NCBI RefSeq assembly: GCF_001591605.1
Contig: NZ_BCVF01000004.1
Coordinates: forward strand, 105,025-169,024
Reading direction: 5' to 3'
Source of the DNA: Bacillus badius NBRC 15713
GTDB taxonomy: Bacteria; Bacillota; Bacilli; Bacillales; Domibacillaceae
DNA: 64,000 nt
In this document: positions 55,944-64,000 of the stretch, one piece after another
How positions within the stretch are numbered: the first letter of the stretch is position 1
Layout of the letters: the number at the start of each line of letters is the position of its first letter
Notes under the pieces: model-generated
What the model was told of the DNA's origin: nothing
Seen by the model: only the letters and a program-made list of their open reading frames with translations
Database searches by the model: none
Made by a program: the position numbers and the translations under genes

Positions 55944-57518
55944 TCAATAAACAACCTTCCAATTTTGGTTCGTTTCCGCCTTGACCACACCGTGCCTCCT
56001 TATGTAGTCAGCAAGCAGTTCCGCCATATCAGTTTGGATTTCCTTGATGATTGCTTTTCCTTTGAACATTGAATAATCCCCGCCGCCTCCTGCACGGTAA
56101 TTATTCATCACTACTTGGTACAAACCGTCTGCTTGTACCGGCTTTCCACGGTAAATTATTTGCTCGACACGGCTGCCCGGCGCCTTATGGACATTGATCG
56201 TATACTGAATTCCTTCCCACATATCATAATTATAATGCTGCGGCTTCGGATATGAGAACCTCGGACTGACGCCAACCGTTTGATCCGGAAGCAGCCTGAA
56301 GTAAGAAGCAGAACGTTCCAGCGCTTCCTTCATTTCGGCACCGGTAATTTCAATAACAGCCAGCGAATTGGGGTAAATATAGTTGGAAACAATATCCCGC
56401 ATCGTCACCTGGGAAGGAAGACCGCCTGCCTCATTATAAAAGAGTGACGTGCAGGAAATGTCTGTCTGAGACGCTTCCATCTGCACCCGGTTAATCAATT
56501 CAATCAGCGGATGCTCTTTAAGACGCGCTCTAAAAGGATCTTCAATTTTCATGCTTCCTTCTATTGTGCCAATAACCTCATCAAGCCATTGCTGTGTTTG
56601 CCGCTCTTCTTTTTCTACTAGCTGAAGAAGTGCCTCGTCCGCTTCAAATTCCTTGGCTTCCAAGACGCCGATAGATAAATCTGCTAATTTTATAGCTCCA
56701 GCTGATACATGAAATTCCGCGGTGACCTGTGCGATTGCCGCTCCGCTGAATCCCGGCTGAACGACAGCAACGCCATTTATAAATTCTGCTGCGATTCGAT
56801 GCTGATGCCCGGTTAGCAAAACATCGATCCCCTCTACCTCTGTGCAAATACGGTAAGCCTGATTTTCCCCTTTTTCTCTGGCTTCTATCTGTCTCTTGCT
56901 GGAAAGATCCATCTCAAATCCGCCATGATAAGAAACAATCATTATGTCCGGCCTTTCTGTTTTCTTAATGTAAGGCACCCATTCCGCCACGGCCGCGACA
57001 GCATCGTTGAAGGCTAATCCGCGAATATGCTCCGGCTTCTCCCAGTTTGGGATATATCCAGTGGTTACCCCAAGCACGGCGGCCTTTATGCCGGAAGCAA
57101 AATGCTTAATTATATACGGACGTCCAAAATACGGCTTTCCCGCTTTTTTGTCTACAATGTTTGCGCTTAAAAAAGGAAATCGGGCATCTGTGGCTGCCTT
57201 GTTTAAAATCGCTAACCCGTAGTTGAATTCATGATTGCCCAGAACAGCGGCATCATACGGAAGATCATTCATCGCTTTTATCATCGGATGAACATCCTGA
57301 CGTAAGGAGCGGAAATAAAAACTTGCCAATGGCGTACCTTGCAAAAAATCCCCGTTATCGATTAATAGAAGATGGTCATTCTCTTCCTGTATTTTTTTAA
57401 TGGCAGTAGACAGGCGGGCAAGCCCATGGGCAGCCGGTTGATTTGTTCCATAATGAAGAGGAAAAATCGCTCCATGCATGTCACTCGTCTCAAGAATTTT
57501 CAATTGGATTTTTTTCAC
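55944..57518 (-). CDS. 5'-nucleotidase/2',3'-cyclic phosphodiesterase family metallophosphatase, no signal peptide
   Basis: 524 residues: N-terminal calcineurin-like domain with SDMHG, NGDFLQGTPL, GNHEFNYG, VSYHGG and TGHQHR, and a C-terminal 5'-nucleotidase domain (about 320-510) with NNYRAGGGGDY for substrate stacking. Most relatives are exported, but this one has no hydrophobic N-terminal segment. It ends 37 bp before the M3 peptidase gene. Confidence 0.9.
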   Translation of the reverse strand: MKKIQLKILETSDMHGAIFPLHYGTNQPAAHGLARLSTAIKKIQEENDHLLLIDNGDFLQGTPLASFYFRSLRQDVHPMIKAMNDLPYDAAVLGNHEFNYGLAILNKAATDARFPFLSANIVDKKAGKPYFGRPYIIKHFASGIKAAVLGVTTGYIPNWEKPEHIRGLAFNDAVAAVAEWVPYIKKTERPDIMIVSYHGGFEMDLSSKRQIEAREKGENQAYRICTEVEGIDVLLTGHQHRIAAEFINGVAVVQPGFSGAAIAQVTAEFHVSAGAIKLADLSIGVLEAKEFEADEALLQLVEKEERQTQQWLDEVIGTIEGSMKIEDPFRARLKEHPLIELINRVQMEASQTDISCTSLFYNEAGGLPSQVTMRDIVSNYIYPNSLAVIEITGAEMKEALERSASYFRLLPDQTVGVSPRFSYPKPQHYNYDMWEGIQYTINVHKAPGSRVEQIIYRGKPVQADGLYQVVMNNYRAGGGGDYSMFKGKAIIKEIQTDMAELLADYIRRHGVVKAETNQNWKVVY

Positions 57519-57686
57519 TTTTTCTCCCCCCTATGCCAATTATTTATTCTTTTATTCAACTTACACGTTTTCCCGCCATTTTGAAAGAGCAGGCCTCTTA
57601 AAAATTTTCCGCCATATAAGGGGGAGAAAATACGAATAGTTTGCTATAATAAAACAGCAATGAATTTCTTAAAGGGACGAAACTGA

Positions 57687-59207
57687 ATGAATAAACGTGA
57701 ACGATGGATATATTTTTTTATTGTTGTACTCCCCATGATTCTATCTATTGTTGGTTGTTACCATTTTCTAGACGAACGTGCAACGGAGCAGCAGCGCAAA
57801 AAATTAGAATGGGCAGCCACTCTTCATCGGAACCAACTGGATCAATTTATTAACGAAACGAAAGTCAGCATGGATATTCTTGCTGTCAGCATAGAAGAAG
57901 AAGTACACAACTTAGATCAGAAAAAAGCTTCTCCAAACAAAGTCCAGACTATTCTAAAAAGAATGGCTGGAAAAGATCCGCGTTACGGAGGAATTTATAT
58001 CCTCGACTTTGAAGGAAACTTACTCACCGGAACCAATGATTTATTGAAACAGTATAATCTCAGAAACAAGCCCTACATTAAAGAAGCACTGCTAACAAAA
58101 GACATCGCTGTTTCAAGTGAAGCAGAGACCTTATCCAATAACCAGCCTGTCATCGCCGTCGCTACGCCGGTAATGAAAGATGAGCATGTTGAAGCCATTC
58201 TCGTCTCCCACATCCGGTTAGATTACATAAAGAACCTTATGAGAATGCTGACTCCGGAGTATTCCATGTCGATTGAGAACGCCAAACAAATACCGATTTT
58301 TTCGATTAATGAAAAACTCGGCGACGAGACTAGCGTCCAAACTGTCGAATACCCTCTTGCTCAGCTTCCTTGGAATTTAATTGTGACAACCAGCGAATCT
58401 AACCAAAAGCATCTGTTTCCCCTTACAGCACTCTTTGGCATAGCAATCGTAGTCCTTCTTCATATCATCTTCTTACTTGTGAAGTATATGATGTTGAAAA
58501 GGCAGACTAAATTGGAACGAATGCAGCAGGAAGCTCAAAAGCTTGAGCTGATTGGAACGCTGGCTGCAAGCACGGCTCACGAAATCCGCAATCCGCTTAC
58601 AGGCATTAAAGGATTGGTTCAGCTGCTGAATGAAAAATATCATCACCCTGAGGATGAATTTTATTTTGATGTCATTAACAAAGAGATTGCACGCATTAAT
58701 CAGATTGTCAGTGAGTTTTTAATCTTAGGGAAGCCGACTGCCCAAAAAATCCACACGGTAGACATGCGAGAAATTATTTTTGATTTAAGCCCGCTGATTC
58801 GTTCGGAAGCAAATCTATATTCAATTGAATATGAACTGACTCTTCCCGAACAAGAAATATGGGTTCGCACAAATACGGATCAAATGAAACAAGTTCTCTT
58901 GAACCTGACAAAGAATGCTTTTGAAGCGATGTCTGAGGGAGGACAGCTGAGCTTGACGGTTCTAAAAGGAAAAGAAAATTGTTATATTACAATTGCTGAT
59001 ACCGGTCCCGGCATTACGAAAGAGGATCTCCGCTTAATTTTCAAGCCGTTCTTTACTTCGAAAGAAGATGGAACAGGACTTGGGCTTGTTGTCTGCAAGA
59101 GGATTATCGAGTCATTTGGCGGGACGATTGAAGTAGAGAGCGAGTTAGGTTTTGGCACTGTCGTGAACATCACCCTCCCTCTTCAAACTGATCAGCCGGC
59201 CGAATAA
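57687..59207 (+). CDS. kinD: Sensor histidine kinase, KinD-like
   Basis: 506 residues, the same length as B. subtilis KinD. TM1 (about 9-27), an extracellular Cache-type sensor region (about 28-250), TM2 (about 250-272), HisKA with phospho-acceptor His in STAHEIRNPLTG (His 298), and HATPase with NLTKNAFEAM, DTGPGI and GTGLGL. Orphan kinase without a response regulator beside it. If it is a true KinD ortholog it would phosphorylate Spo0F and influence biofilm and sporulation decisions. Confidence 0.88.
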   Translation: MNKRERWIYFFIVVLPMILSIVGCYHFLDERATEQQRKKLEWAATLHRNQLDQFINETKVSMDILAVSIEEEVHNLDQKKASPNKVQTILKRMAGKDPRYGGIYILDFEGNLLTGTNDLLKQYNLRNKPYIKEALLTKDIAVSSEAETLSNNQPVIAVATPVMKDEHVEAILVSHIRLDYIKNLMRMLTPEYSMSIENAKQIPIFSINEKLGDETSVQTVEYPLAQLPWNLIVTTSESNQKHLFPLTALFGIAIVVLLHIIFLLVKYMMLKRQTKLERMQQEAQKLELIGTLAASTAHEIRNPLTGIKGLVQLLNEKYHHPEDEFYFDVINKEIARINQIVSEFLILGKPTAQKIHTVDMREIIFDLSPLIRSEANLYSIEYELTLPEQEIWVRTNTDQMKQVLLNLTKNAFEAMSEGGQLSLTVLKGKENCYITIADTGPGITKEDLRLIFKPFFTSKEDGTGLGLVVCKRIIESFGGTIEVESELGFGTVVNITLPLQTDQPAE

Positions 59208-59240
59208 GAATGGTCTTCAATGAAAATAGCTCCTTCTGCC

Positions 59241-59283
59241 TAAGCCTGCCGTAAACGCTTGCCCGTTTGCAGCAGGCTTTTAA
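59241..59283 (+). terminator. Terminator of the KinD-like kinase gene
   Basis: AAGCCTGC / GCAGGCTT stem with a large loop and a short T tail. Confidence 0.7.
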
Positions 59284-59418
59284 TTAGTCGGCCTTGTTTT
59301 CATATGTTAAACATCAGCATTTAAGCGATTTGGATGTTTATCTTCCCCTGAAACCGGTTATATAACATGAGGATACCGTCTTCAGATTAACAACCAGAGA
59401 GATAAAGGAGAAAGAAAC

Positions 59419-59853
59419 ATGGCTCAGACAATATGGAAGGAAGCGGCACTGGAATGGACCAACAATTGCTCTTTGCACGTATATGATCCGTCAATCGGAG
59501 CCTATAGGCTGATTGCCTCCCTTGGTGAAGCAAAAAAACTCATCAAGCAATCGTCAGAGCCTTTCATTCGCACCATTGCCGCTGTTTATGCGTTTTCACT
59601 AACAGCTATGCGCTCAACTTATACGGAAATCGAAATCTTTACTGCAAAACTGGAAAGAGAAGCACGCCAATTTAAAAAATGGCTCGCCTACTCTCCGCCT
59701 GTTGTGGAATTGTTCGACCACTTGCTGGAGACTAGTAAAAAATCTCAATCTATTAATGGAATAAAAACCGATATTTATCACGAAGCGATCCGTTTATCGA
59801 TTCAACTTGAAGATCGTTTCGGTATAAAAGAAAACTTAAAACGCCAGGCGTGA
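59419..59853 (+). CDS. Hypothetical soluble helical protein
   Basis: 144 residues, mainly helical, no membrane segment or signal. I do not recognise a family. AAAGGAGAAAG precedes the ATG and a terminator follows, so it is a single-gene unit. Confidence 0.75.
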   Translation: MAQTIWKEAALEWTNNCSLHVYDPSIGAYRLIASLGEAKKLIKQSSEPFIRTIAAVYAFSLTAMRSTYTEIEIFTAKLEREARQFKKWLAYSPPVVELFDHLLETSKKSQSINGIKTDIYHEAIRLSIQLEDRFGIKENLKRQA

Positions 59854-59872
59854 CAGCCGGCGTTTTTTCATA
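59838..59872 (+). terminator. Terminator of the hypothetical gene
   Basis: AAACGCC / GGCGTTT with T6; overlaps the last codons. Confidence 0.85.
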
Positions 59873-60028
59873 AACAGAGAAACATCCCCTGCTCGTTTCT
59901 TGTCATGCAGCCGGGCTGCCTTTTTTTGTACAATGGCGATTTAAAAGGTTTTCCTGTATAATGCTATGTTGTGTTCGAAATGATATTGCAGCTGGTGGCT
60001 ACCTAATACTTTTAATCAGGTGAGGTTT

Positions 60029-61048
60029 ATGTCAAAAAGAGATTATTATTTTGATAACGCAAAATTTATTTTAATTGTTTTTGTTGTGTTCGGTCATTTT
60101 ATTCGTTCATATATCGGGGATAACCCTGTCATCTTTGCTTTGTATACAACCATTTACCTATTTCACATGCCAGGGTTTATTTTAGTATCAGGTTTTTTCG
60201 CAAAGGGCTTCTATAAAAAAGGATATGTCAAAAAGACTGCCCAAAAAATTTTGCTGCCTTTTTTTATTTTCCAAGTGATCTATTCCTTTTTTTACTTTTA
60301 CCTATACGAAGATGAAGCATTGCACTTAGATCTGCTTGTTCCTCATTGGTCGCTGTGGTTTCTGCTCAGCTTGTTCTTTTGGAACCTGCTGCTCGTCATC
60401 TCCGTTAAATGGCTGAAGTTAAAGCCTGCTGTATTGATCACTGTTTCATTTGCCATTGGAACTGCTATTGGCTGCATTGATGCCCAGCTGGATATACTGA
60501 GCATTGCGCGCACATTTATTTTCTTCCCATTCTTTTTAATCGGGTATTACCTGAAAAAGGAGCACTTCAACTTGCTCGGTCATAAAACCGTCCGCCTGTC
60601 CTTATTGGTCGGAGCACTCGCAGTTTTCCTTATCGCCCTCTCTTTTCCTGAATTCGATCAGAGATGGCTGCTCGGCTCTTTCTCTTTTGCCGATTTAGAA
60701 AGCTCTAATACGACAGGAATGCTCTATCGGACTGGCATTTATGTGGTAAGCTTTATGATGATTGCCACCTTTTTCGCTTTTGTGCCGAAGAAGAAGTTCT
60801 TTTTTACTGATTGGGGAAGAAATACACTCTACGTGTACTTGCTGCACGGCTTTGTTATTAAAACGTTCCGTGAAAGCGAAGTGAAGGACTCAGCAGAATC
60901 TATTTTTCTGCTGTTAATTGTCTCATTATTTTTAACCATGTTCCTCTCTTCCACTGTCGTTACAACTGTGGCACAGCCATTTATTGAGACAAGATGGTCG
61001 AAGCTGAAAAAGATATTTTCTAGTAAATATGAACAAGGCAATATTTAA
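60029..61048 (+). CDS. Acyltransferase family 3 membrane protein
   Basis: 339 residues with about ten hydrophobic segments, FDNAKFILIVFVVFGHF at the N-terminus (family His) and HMPGFILVSGFFAKG. O-acyltransferase of the OatA/WecH/YkrP type, probably acetylating a cell-surface sugar or polymer. ATG at 60029 with GGTGAGG upstream. It is followed after 26 bp by the radical SAM gene. Confidence 0.88.
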   Translation: MSKRDYYFDNAKFILIVFVVFGHFIRSYIGDNPVIFALYTTIYLFHMPGFILVSGFFAKGFYKKGYVKKTAQKILLPFFIFQVIYSFFYFYLYEDEALHLDLLVPHWSLWFLLSLFFWNLLLVISVKWLKLKPAVLITVSFAIGTAIGCIDAQLDILSIARTFIFFPFFLIGYYLKKEHFNLLGHKTVRLSLLVGALAVFLIALSFPEFDQRWLLGSFSFADLESSNTTGMLYRTGIYVVSFMMIATFFAFVPKKKFFFTDWGRNTLYVYLLHGFVIKTFRESEVKDSAESIFLLLIVSLFLTMFLSSTVVTTVAQPFIETRWSKLKKIFSSKYEQGNI

Positions 61049-61074
61049 GAAAAGCTATAAGGAGAATCTTATTC

Positions 61075-62826
61075 ATGAACGTCGTTCTCAGCACATTAAA
61101 CGCTAAATACATTCATACAAATTTGGCCATCCGCTATTTAAAAGCTTTTGCCGAACCGGATTATCACGTAGAGCTGGCGGAATATACGATTAAGGATCCT
61201 GCGATTAACATCGCCACCGATCTTTATAAACGACAGCCGGACATCTTAGGGTTCAGCTGCTATATTTGGAATATTGAAGAAACCATTGCTGTTATTAAAA
61301 TGATGAAAAAGGTGCTTCCTCATACACGGATTGTCCTCGGCGGTCCTGAAGTGACGTACGACGTGCCTTATTGGCTTGAACGAGTGCCTGAAGCAGATTT
61401 CATCGTCATTGGCGAAGGCGAAGAAACGTTCAAACAGCTGCTGGACGAAATCGAGGGCCAGCAAGACTGGAGCAAGGTGAGCGGCATCGGGTATTTGGAA
61501 AATGGAAAACCGAAGATCAACCCTCAGCGAAACAAATTAGACTTGCGCCATTTGCCTTCACCGTTTCGGTTCGAGGAAGATCAAGCTGAACTATCCAAGC
61601 GGATCACTTACATCGAAACGAGCCGGGGCTGTCCGTTTCGGTGCCAGTTCTGCCTCTCCTCTATTGAAGTGGGCGTCCGCTACTTTAACCGCGAGGCGAT
61701 TAAAGAGGACATTCGCTATTTAATGGCAAATGGGGCCAGAACGATTAAGTTTGTCGACCGGACATTTAATATTAGCCGGAGCTATGCCATGGAGATGTTT
61801 CAATTTCTTATTGATGAGCATGTTCCTGGAACTGTCTTTCAATTTGAAATTACCGCGGACATTATGAGACCTGAAGTCATCGAATTCCTTAATCAGCATG
61901 CACCAAAAGGGTTATTTCGCTTCGAGATCGGTGTACAATCCACAAATGATACGACCAATGAGCTTGTCATGCGCAAGCAAAATTGGTCAAAGCTCGTTCG
62001 TACGGTAACAATGGTTAAAGAAGGCGGGAAAATTGATCAGCATCTTGATTTAATCGCCGGCTTGCCTGAAGAAAACTATCATTCTTTCCGAAAAACGTTT
62101 AACGATGTATTTGCTCTCCGTCCGGAAGAGCTGCAGCTCGGCTTTTTAAAAATGCTGCGCGGCACAGGCCTGCGTATCCGGGCTGCTGAACATGATTACA
62201 TTTATATGGATCATGCGCCCTATGAAATTCTAGGCAATAATCTATTATCATTTGATGATATCGTTAGAATTAAGCAGGTTGAAGACGTGCTTGAGAAATA
62301 CTGGAATGACCACCGCATGAATGAAACGGTTGAATACCTCGTGACTCATTTCTTTGAGACACCTTTTGATTTCTTCCAATCTTTTGGAAGTTACTGGGAG
62401 AAAAAGGGCTGGGGACGAATTGGCCATCAGCTAGAGGATTTGTTCAAACGGCTTCAAGAATTTTTGCTTGCCACTCACCCTGCCCGCTATGCAGAGGTTG
62501 AAAGCATAATGAAATATGATTATTTAATGAATCAGCGCTATAAACCGCGGAAGCCTTGGTGGTCACCTTCTCTGGAAAAGCAAGAACGTTCGGCTTTATA
62601 TCAGAAAATCTTGCAAAACCCTCTTCTTCTCGGCTCTGAATTTGCTGGTTTGGGGTTAAATGAACGAGAAGTGTACAAGCACACGATGATTGAGCGGTTA
62701 ACCATGACGCGTTCAAACGGACACTGGGTGAAGCATCCAGCCTATCTCATTGCTTATTTTGAGCCAGCAACCGGACATCCTTCGATTTTTTTCATGGAAG
62801 ATGAACGAGCCATCAGCGCAACTTGA
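61075..62826 (+). CDS. B12-binding radical SAM protein (DUF4080-type)
   Basis: 583 residues: cobalamin-binding Rossmann domain (about 1-140; GFSCYIWNIEET, LGGPEVTYD), radical SAM barrel (about 170-400) with the iron-sulfur motif RGCPFRCQFC (CxxxCxxC), and a C-terminal DUF4080-like domain. Relatives have no defined reaction; class B radical SAM methyltransferases share the fold. ATG with AAGGAGA upstream. Confidence 0.9.
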   Translation: MNVVLSTLNAKYIHTNLAIRYLKAFAEPDYHVELAEYTIKDPAINIATDLYKRQPDILGFSCYIWNIEETIAVIKMMKKVLPHTRIVLGGPEVTYDVPYWLERVPEADFIVIGEGEETFKQLLDEIEGQQDWSKVSGIGYLENGKPKINPQRNKLDLRHLPSPFRFEEDQAELSKRITYIETSRGCPFRCQFCLSSIEVGVRYFNREAIKEDIRYLMANGARTIKFVDRTFNISRSYAMEMFQFLIDEHVPGTVFQFEITADIMRPEVIEFLNQHAPKGLFRFEIGVQSTNDTTNELVMRKQNWSKLVRTVTMVKEGGKIDQHLDLIAGLPEENYHSFRKTFNDVFALRPEELQLGFLKMLRGTGLRIRAAEHDYIYMDHAPYEILGNNLLSFDDIVRIKQVEDVLEKYWNDHRMNETVEYLVTHFFETPFDFFQSFGSYWEKKGWGRIGHQLEDLFKRLQEFLLATHPARYAEVESIMKYDYLMNQRYKPRKPWWSPSLEKQERSALYQKILQNPLLLGSEFAGLGLNEREVYKHTMIERLTMTRSNGHWVKHPAYLIAYFEPATGHPSIFFMEDERAISAT

Positions 62827-62841
62827 TTACCTGATCCCCCC

Positions 62842-62873
62842 AAAAAGCCGATAGACGTATCGGCTTTTTTATT
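62842..62873 (+). terminator. Terminator of the radical SAM gene
   Basis: AAAGCCGATA / TATCGGCTTT with a 4-nt loop and T6. Confidence 0.93.
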
Positions 62874-62910
62874 GTGCTGGTGAATGAGAAGCGTTCATTC
62901 CTCTTCCAGG

Positions 62911-62931
62911 CGCTTCGCTTTCCACAGGATA
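62911..62931 (-). repeat. Short remnant of the GC-rich repeat end
   Basis: The string CCAGGCGCTTCGCTTTCC is the reverse complement of the conserved repeat 3' end (GGAAAGCGAAGCGCCTGG). Confidence 0.6.
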
Positions 62932-62999
62932 GAGGGTAAATTCTCTTATGAAACTTTGCTATATCTCTTGATTTTTACCAAAATATAGCTATCATAAGT

Positions 63000-63290
63000 C
63001 TAGGAGGCTATTTCTAGAAAAAGATACAGGATATGATTCAAAATCAAGGATAATTTGGCTGCCTCTTGTCTTTCTGTTAATGACCTTGTACGGGCATAAT
63101 CCGGTTGAAAGCTTTGTTCCATCTCAGACTTGACAACGTTTAAACGACTTTATTCTATCAAGCTAGGTGCATCCATTGCCATATACGAAAAAGCCGTCTC
63201 GTTATTTTCTGGGAAATAATTAATTGGCTGATCAAGCTGATAATTATAAAAGAAATCTGTTATTTGAACGAACCTTGTTTGTTTATTTTT
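63000..63290 (-). pseudogene. Possible decayed reading frame interrupted by one stop
   Basis: On the minus strand two open stretches of 46 and 49 codons lie in one frame, separated only by TAA at 63150-63152. Both look protein-like (ending YMAMDAPSLIE and, after the stop, SEMEQSFQPDYARTRSLT). The first has no start codon. A 40-codon frame starts at the ATG at 63122 without a ribosome site. I do not recognise it. Upstream an imperfect inverted repeat GCTATAT / ATATAGC lies near 62956-62990. Confidence 0.25.
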
Positions 63291-63411
63291 CTATTAAAGA
63301 ACAAGCTTTTCTGGACCAGATGCTATAAAAAAAAGAAGCCTCCCTTACAACAACAGAAGGAAAAATGGCTCCAAGCTATCTGCACAAATTTTATTCACAG
63401 GGGGAATTACA

Positions 63412-63912
63412 ATGAAAAAACAGCTAGTTGGATTAGGATTAGCAGCCATGATGGTATGCTCTGCAGGAACATCTGCTTTGGCGGCAACGCCTGCCGCACC
63501 GGCTAAGCAGACTGTGCAAAAGCTGACTCCTGCACAACAAATTAAAAACATCACTGACTATGCTCTTAAACTCAAAGGCACGCCTTACAAAGCTGGCGGC
63601 ACAACAGTTAAAGGCTTTGACGCTTCCGGCTACGTTCAGCATGTATTCGGGAAGCATGGCGTGAAATTACCCCGCAGCTCTGCAGATATGTATAAAGCAG
63701 GCACTGCGGTGGCAAAAGATAAATTAAATAAGGGCGATTTAGTTTTTTATAATACAACTGGCAAAAAAGGCAATCATATCAGCTTCGTAGCCATTTACTT
63801 AGGTAAAAACCAAATGATTGGCGTGTCTTCCAAAAATGGTGTAGCCGTAATTGACATGGAAAACAGCTATTGGAAAACAAAATTTGTAGGCGCCAAACGA
63901 GTTGTAAAATAA
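63412..63912 (+). CDS. Secreted NlpC/P60-fold protein with all catalytic residues replaced
   Basis: 166 residues: Sec signal peptide (about 1-24, ending SALAA), a short linker and one NlpC/P60 domain (about 45-165), no LysM or SH3 wall-binding module. Compared with the family pattern, the nucleophile Cys in GFDCSG is Ala here (GFDASG), the His in SHVGIYLG is Phe (SFVAIYLG), and the third residue (MIHAS) is Gly (MIGVS). The fold appears intact, so this is likely a pseudoenzyme that binds and does not cleave peptidoglycan peptides. AGGGGGA precedes the ATG. Confidence 0.9.
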   Translation: MKKQLVGLGLAAMMVCSAGTSALAATPAAPAKQTVQKLTPAQQIKNITDYALKLKGTPYKAGGTTVKGFDASGYVQHVFGKHGVKLPRSSADMYKAGTAVAKDKLNKGDLVFYNTTGKKGNHISFVAIYLGKNQMIGVSSKNGVAVIDMENSYWKTKFVGAKRVVK

Positions 63913-63927
63913 GATCGGCCTTCCACA

Positions 63928-63968
63928 GAAAACAGCGCGGCTACTCGCCGCGCTGTTCAGTCTTTTTT
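63928..63968 (+). terminator. Terminator of the NlpC/P60-like gene
   Basis: CAGCGCGG / CCGCGCTG stem, then TTCAGTCTTTTTT. Confidence 0.88.
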
Positions 63969-64000
63969 GGTTTGTTCGCGGATGGGCCTGTTGATTTCCA

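Noticed and set aside
63264..63506. 80-codon plus-strand frame overlapping the NlpC/P60-like start
   Set aside because: Overlaps the well-supported secreted protein gene in another frame and lacks a ribosome site.

Overview
The window is a stretch of chromosome from a low-to-moderate GC Bacillaceae bacterium. The evidence is strong Shine-Dalgarno sites of the AAGGAGG type, frequent TTG and GTG starts, Rho-independent terminators at most gene ends, and a gene order that closely follows Bacillus subtilis from ctaC through ftsW, typA, speA, pdhABCD, rnjA, ktrC, the yku genes and ykvS to a KinD-like kinase, in reverse orientation. No phage, integrase, insertion sequence, CRISPR array, rRNA or tRNA gene was seen. 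I would not name a species from sequence alone.

Layout. 1-8.2 kb: cytochrome oxidase and heme A genes (ctaC partial, ctaB, divergent ctaA), pyruvate carboxylase, ftsW and ylaN. 8.3-17.5 kb: the yla/ykt housekeeping block (ylaL-like, PIN/PhoH protein, YlaJ lipoprotein, PNPOx-like protein, ylaI, ylaH, typA, ylaF, suhB, yktB, yktA). 17.6-27.9 kb: arginine decarboxylase speA, an SR1/SR1P dual-function RNA homolog, spore transglutaminase tgl, the pdhABCD operon, peptide deformylase and a Cof-type phosphatase. 28-34 kb: rpoY-rnjA, ktrC and a cytochrome bd oxidase pair. 34-48 kb: peroxiredoxin and thioredoxin pair, dapH-dapL, ccpC, a drug efflux pump, darB (ykuL), ykuJ, glutaredoxin, ykuE, ykyB, cheV, corA, patA, ykwC and an atypical SDR. 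48-64 kb, less conserved: small ORFs, ykvS, a CPBP protease, ykvI, clpE with CtsR boxes, an M3 peptidase, a cytoplasmic-looking 5'-nucleotidase, a KinD-like kinase, an acyltransferase, a B12-binding radical SAM protein and a secreted NlpC/P60 protein without catalytic residues.

Functional links. Pyruvate sits at the centre: PDH feeds acetyl-CoA, PycA feeds oxaloacetate, and CcpC (TCA repressor in relatives), SR1/SR1P (glycolysis and gluconeogenesis switch) and DarB (c-di-AMP-responsive partner of PycA in B. subtilis) are all encoded here. KtrC is another c-di-AMP target. CtaABC and the bd oxidase provide two terminal oxidase branches.

Most interesting: an SR1P reading frame with two matches to the CcpN operator consensus and a full sRNA layout; a secreted NlpC/P60 fold with Cys and both His replaced; a 145-bp GC-rich intergenic repeat in two nearly identical tandem copies plus diverged copies; a terminator motif shared by four unrelated genes; and a 65-bp palindrome next to a terminator hairpin just before pycA.
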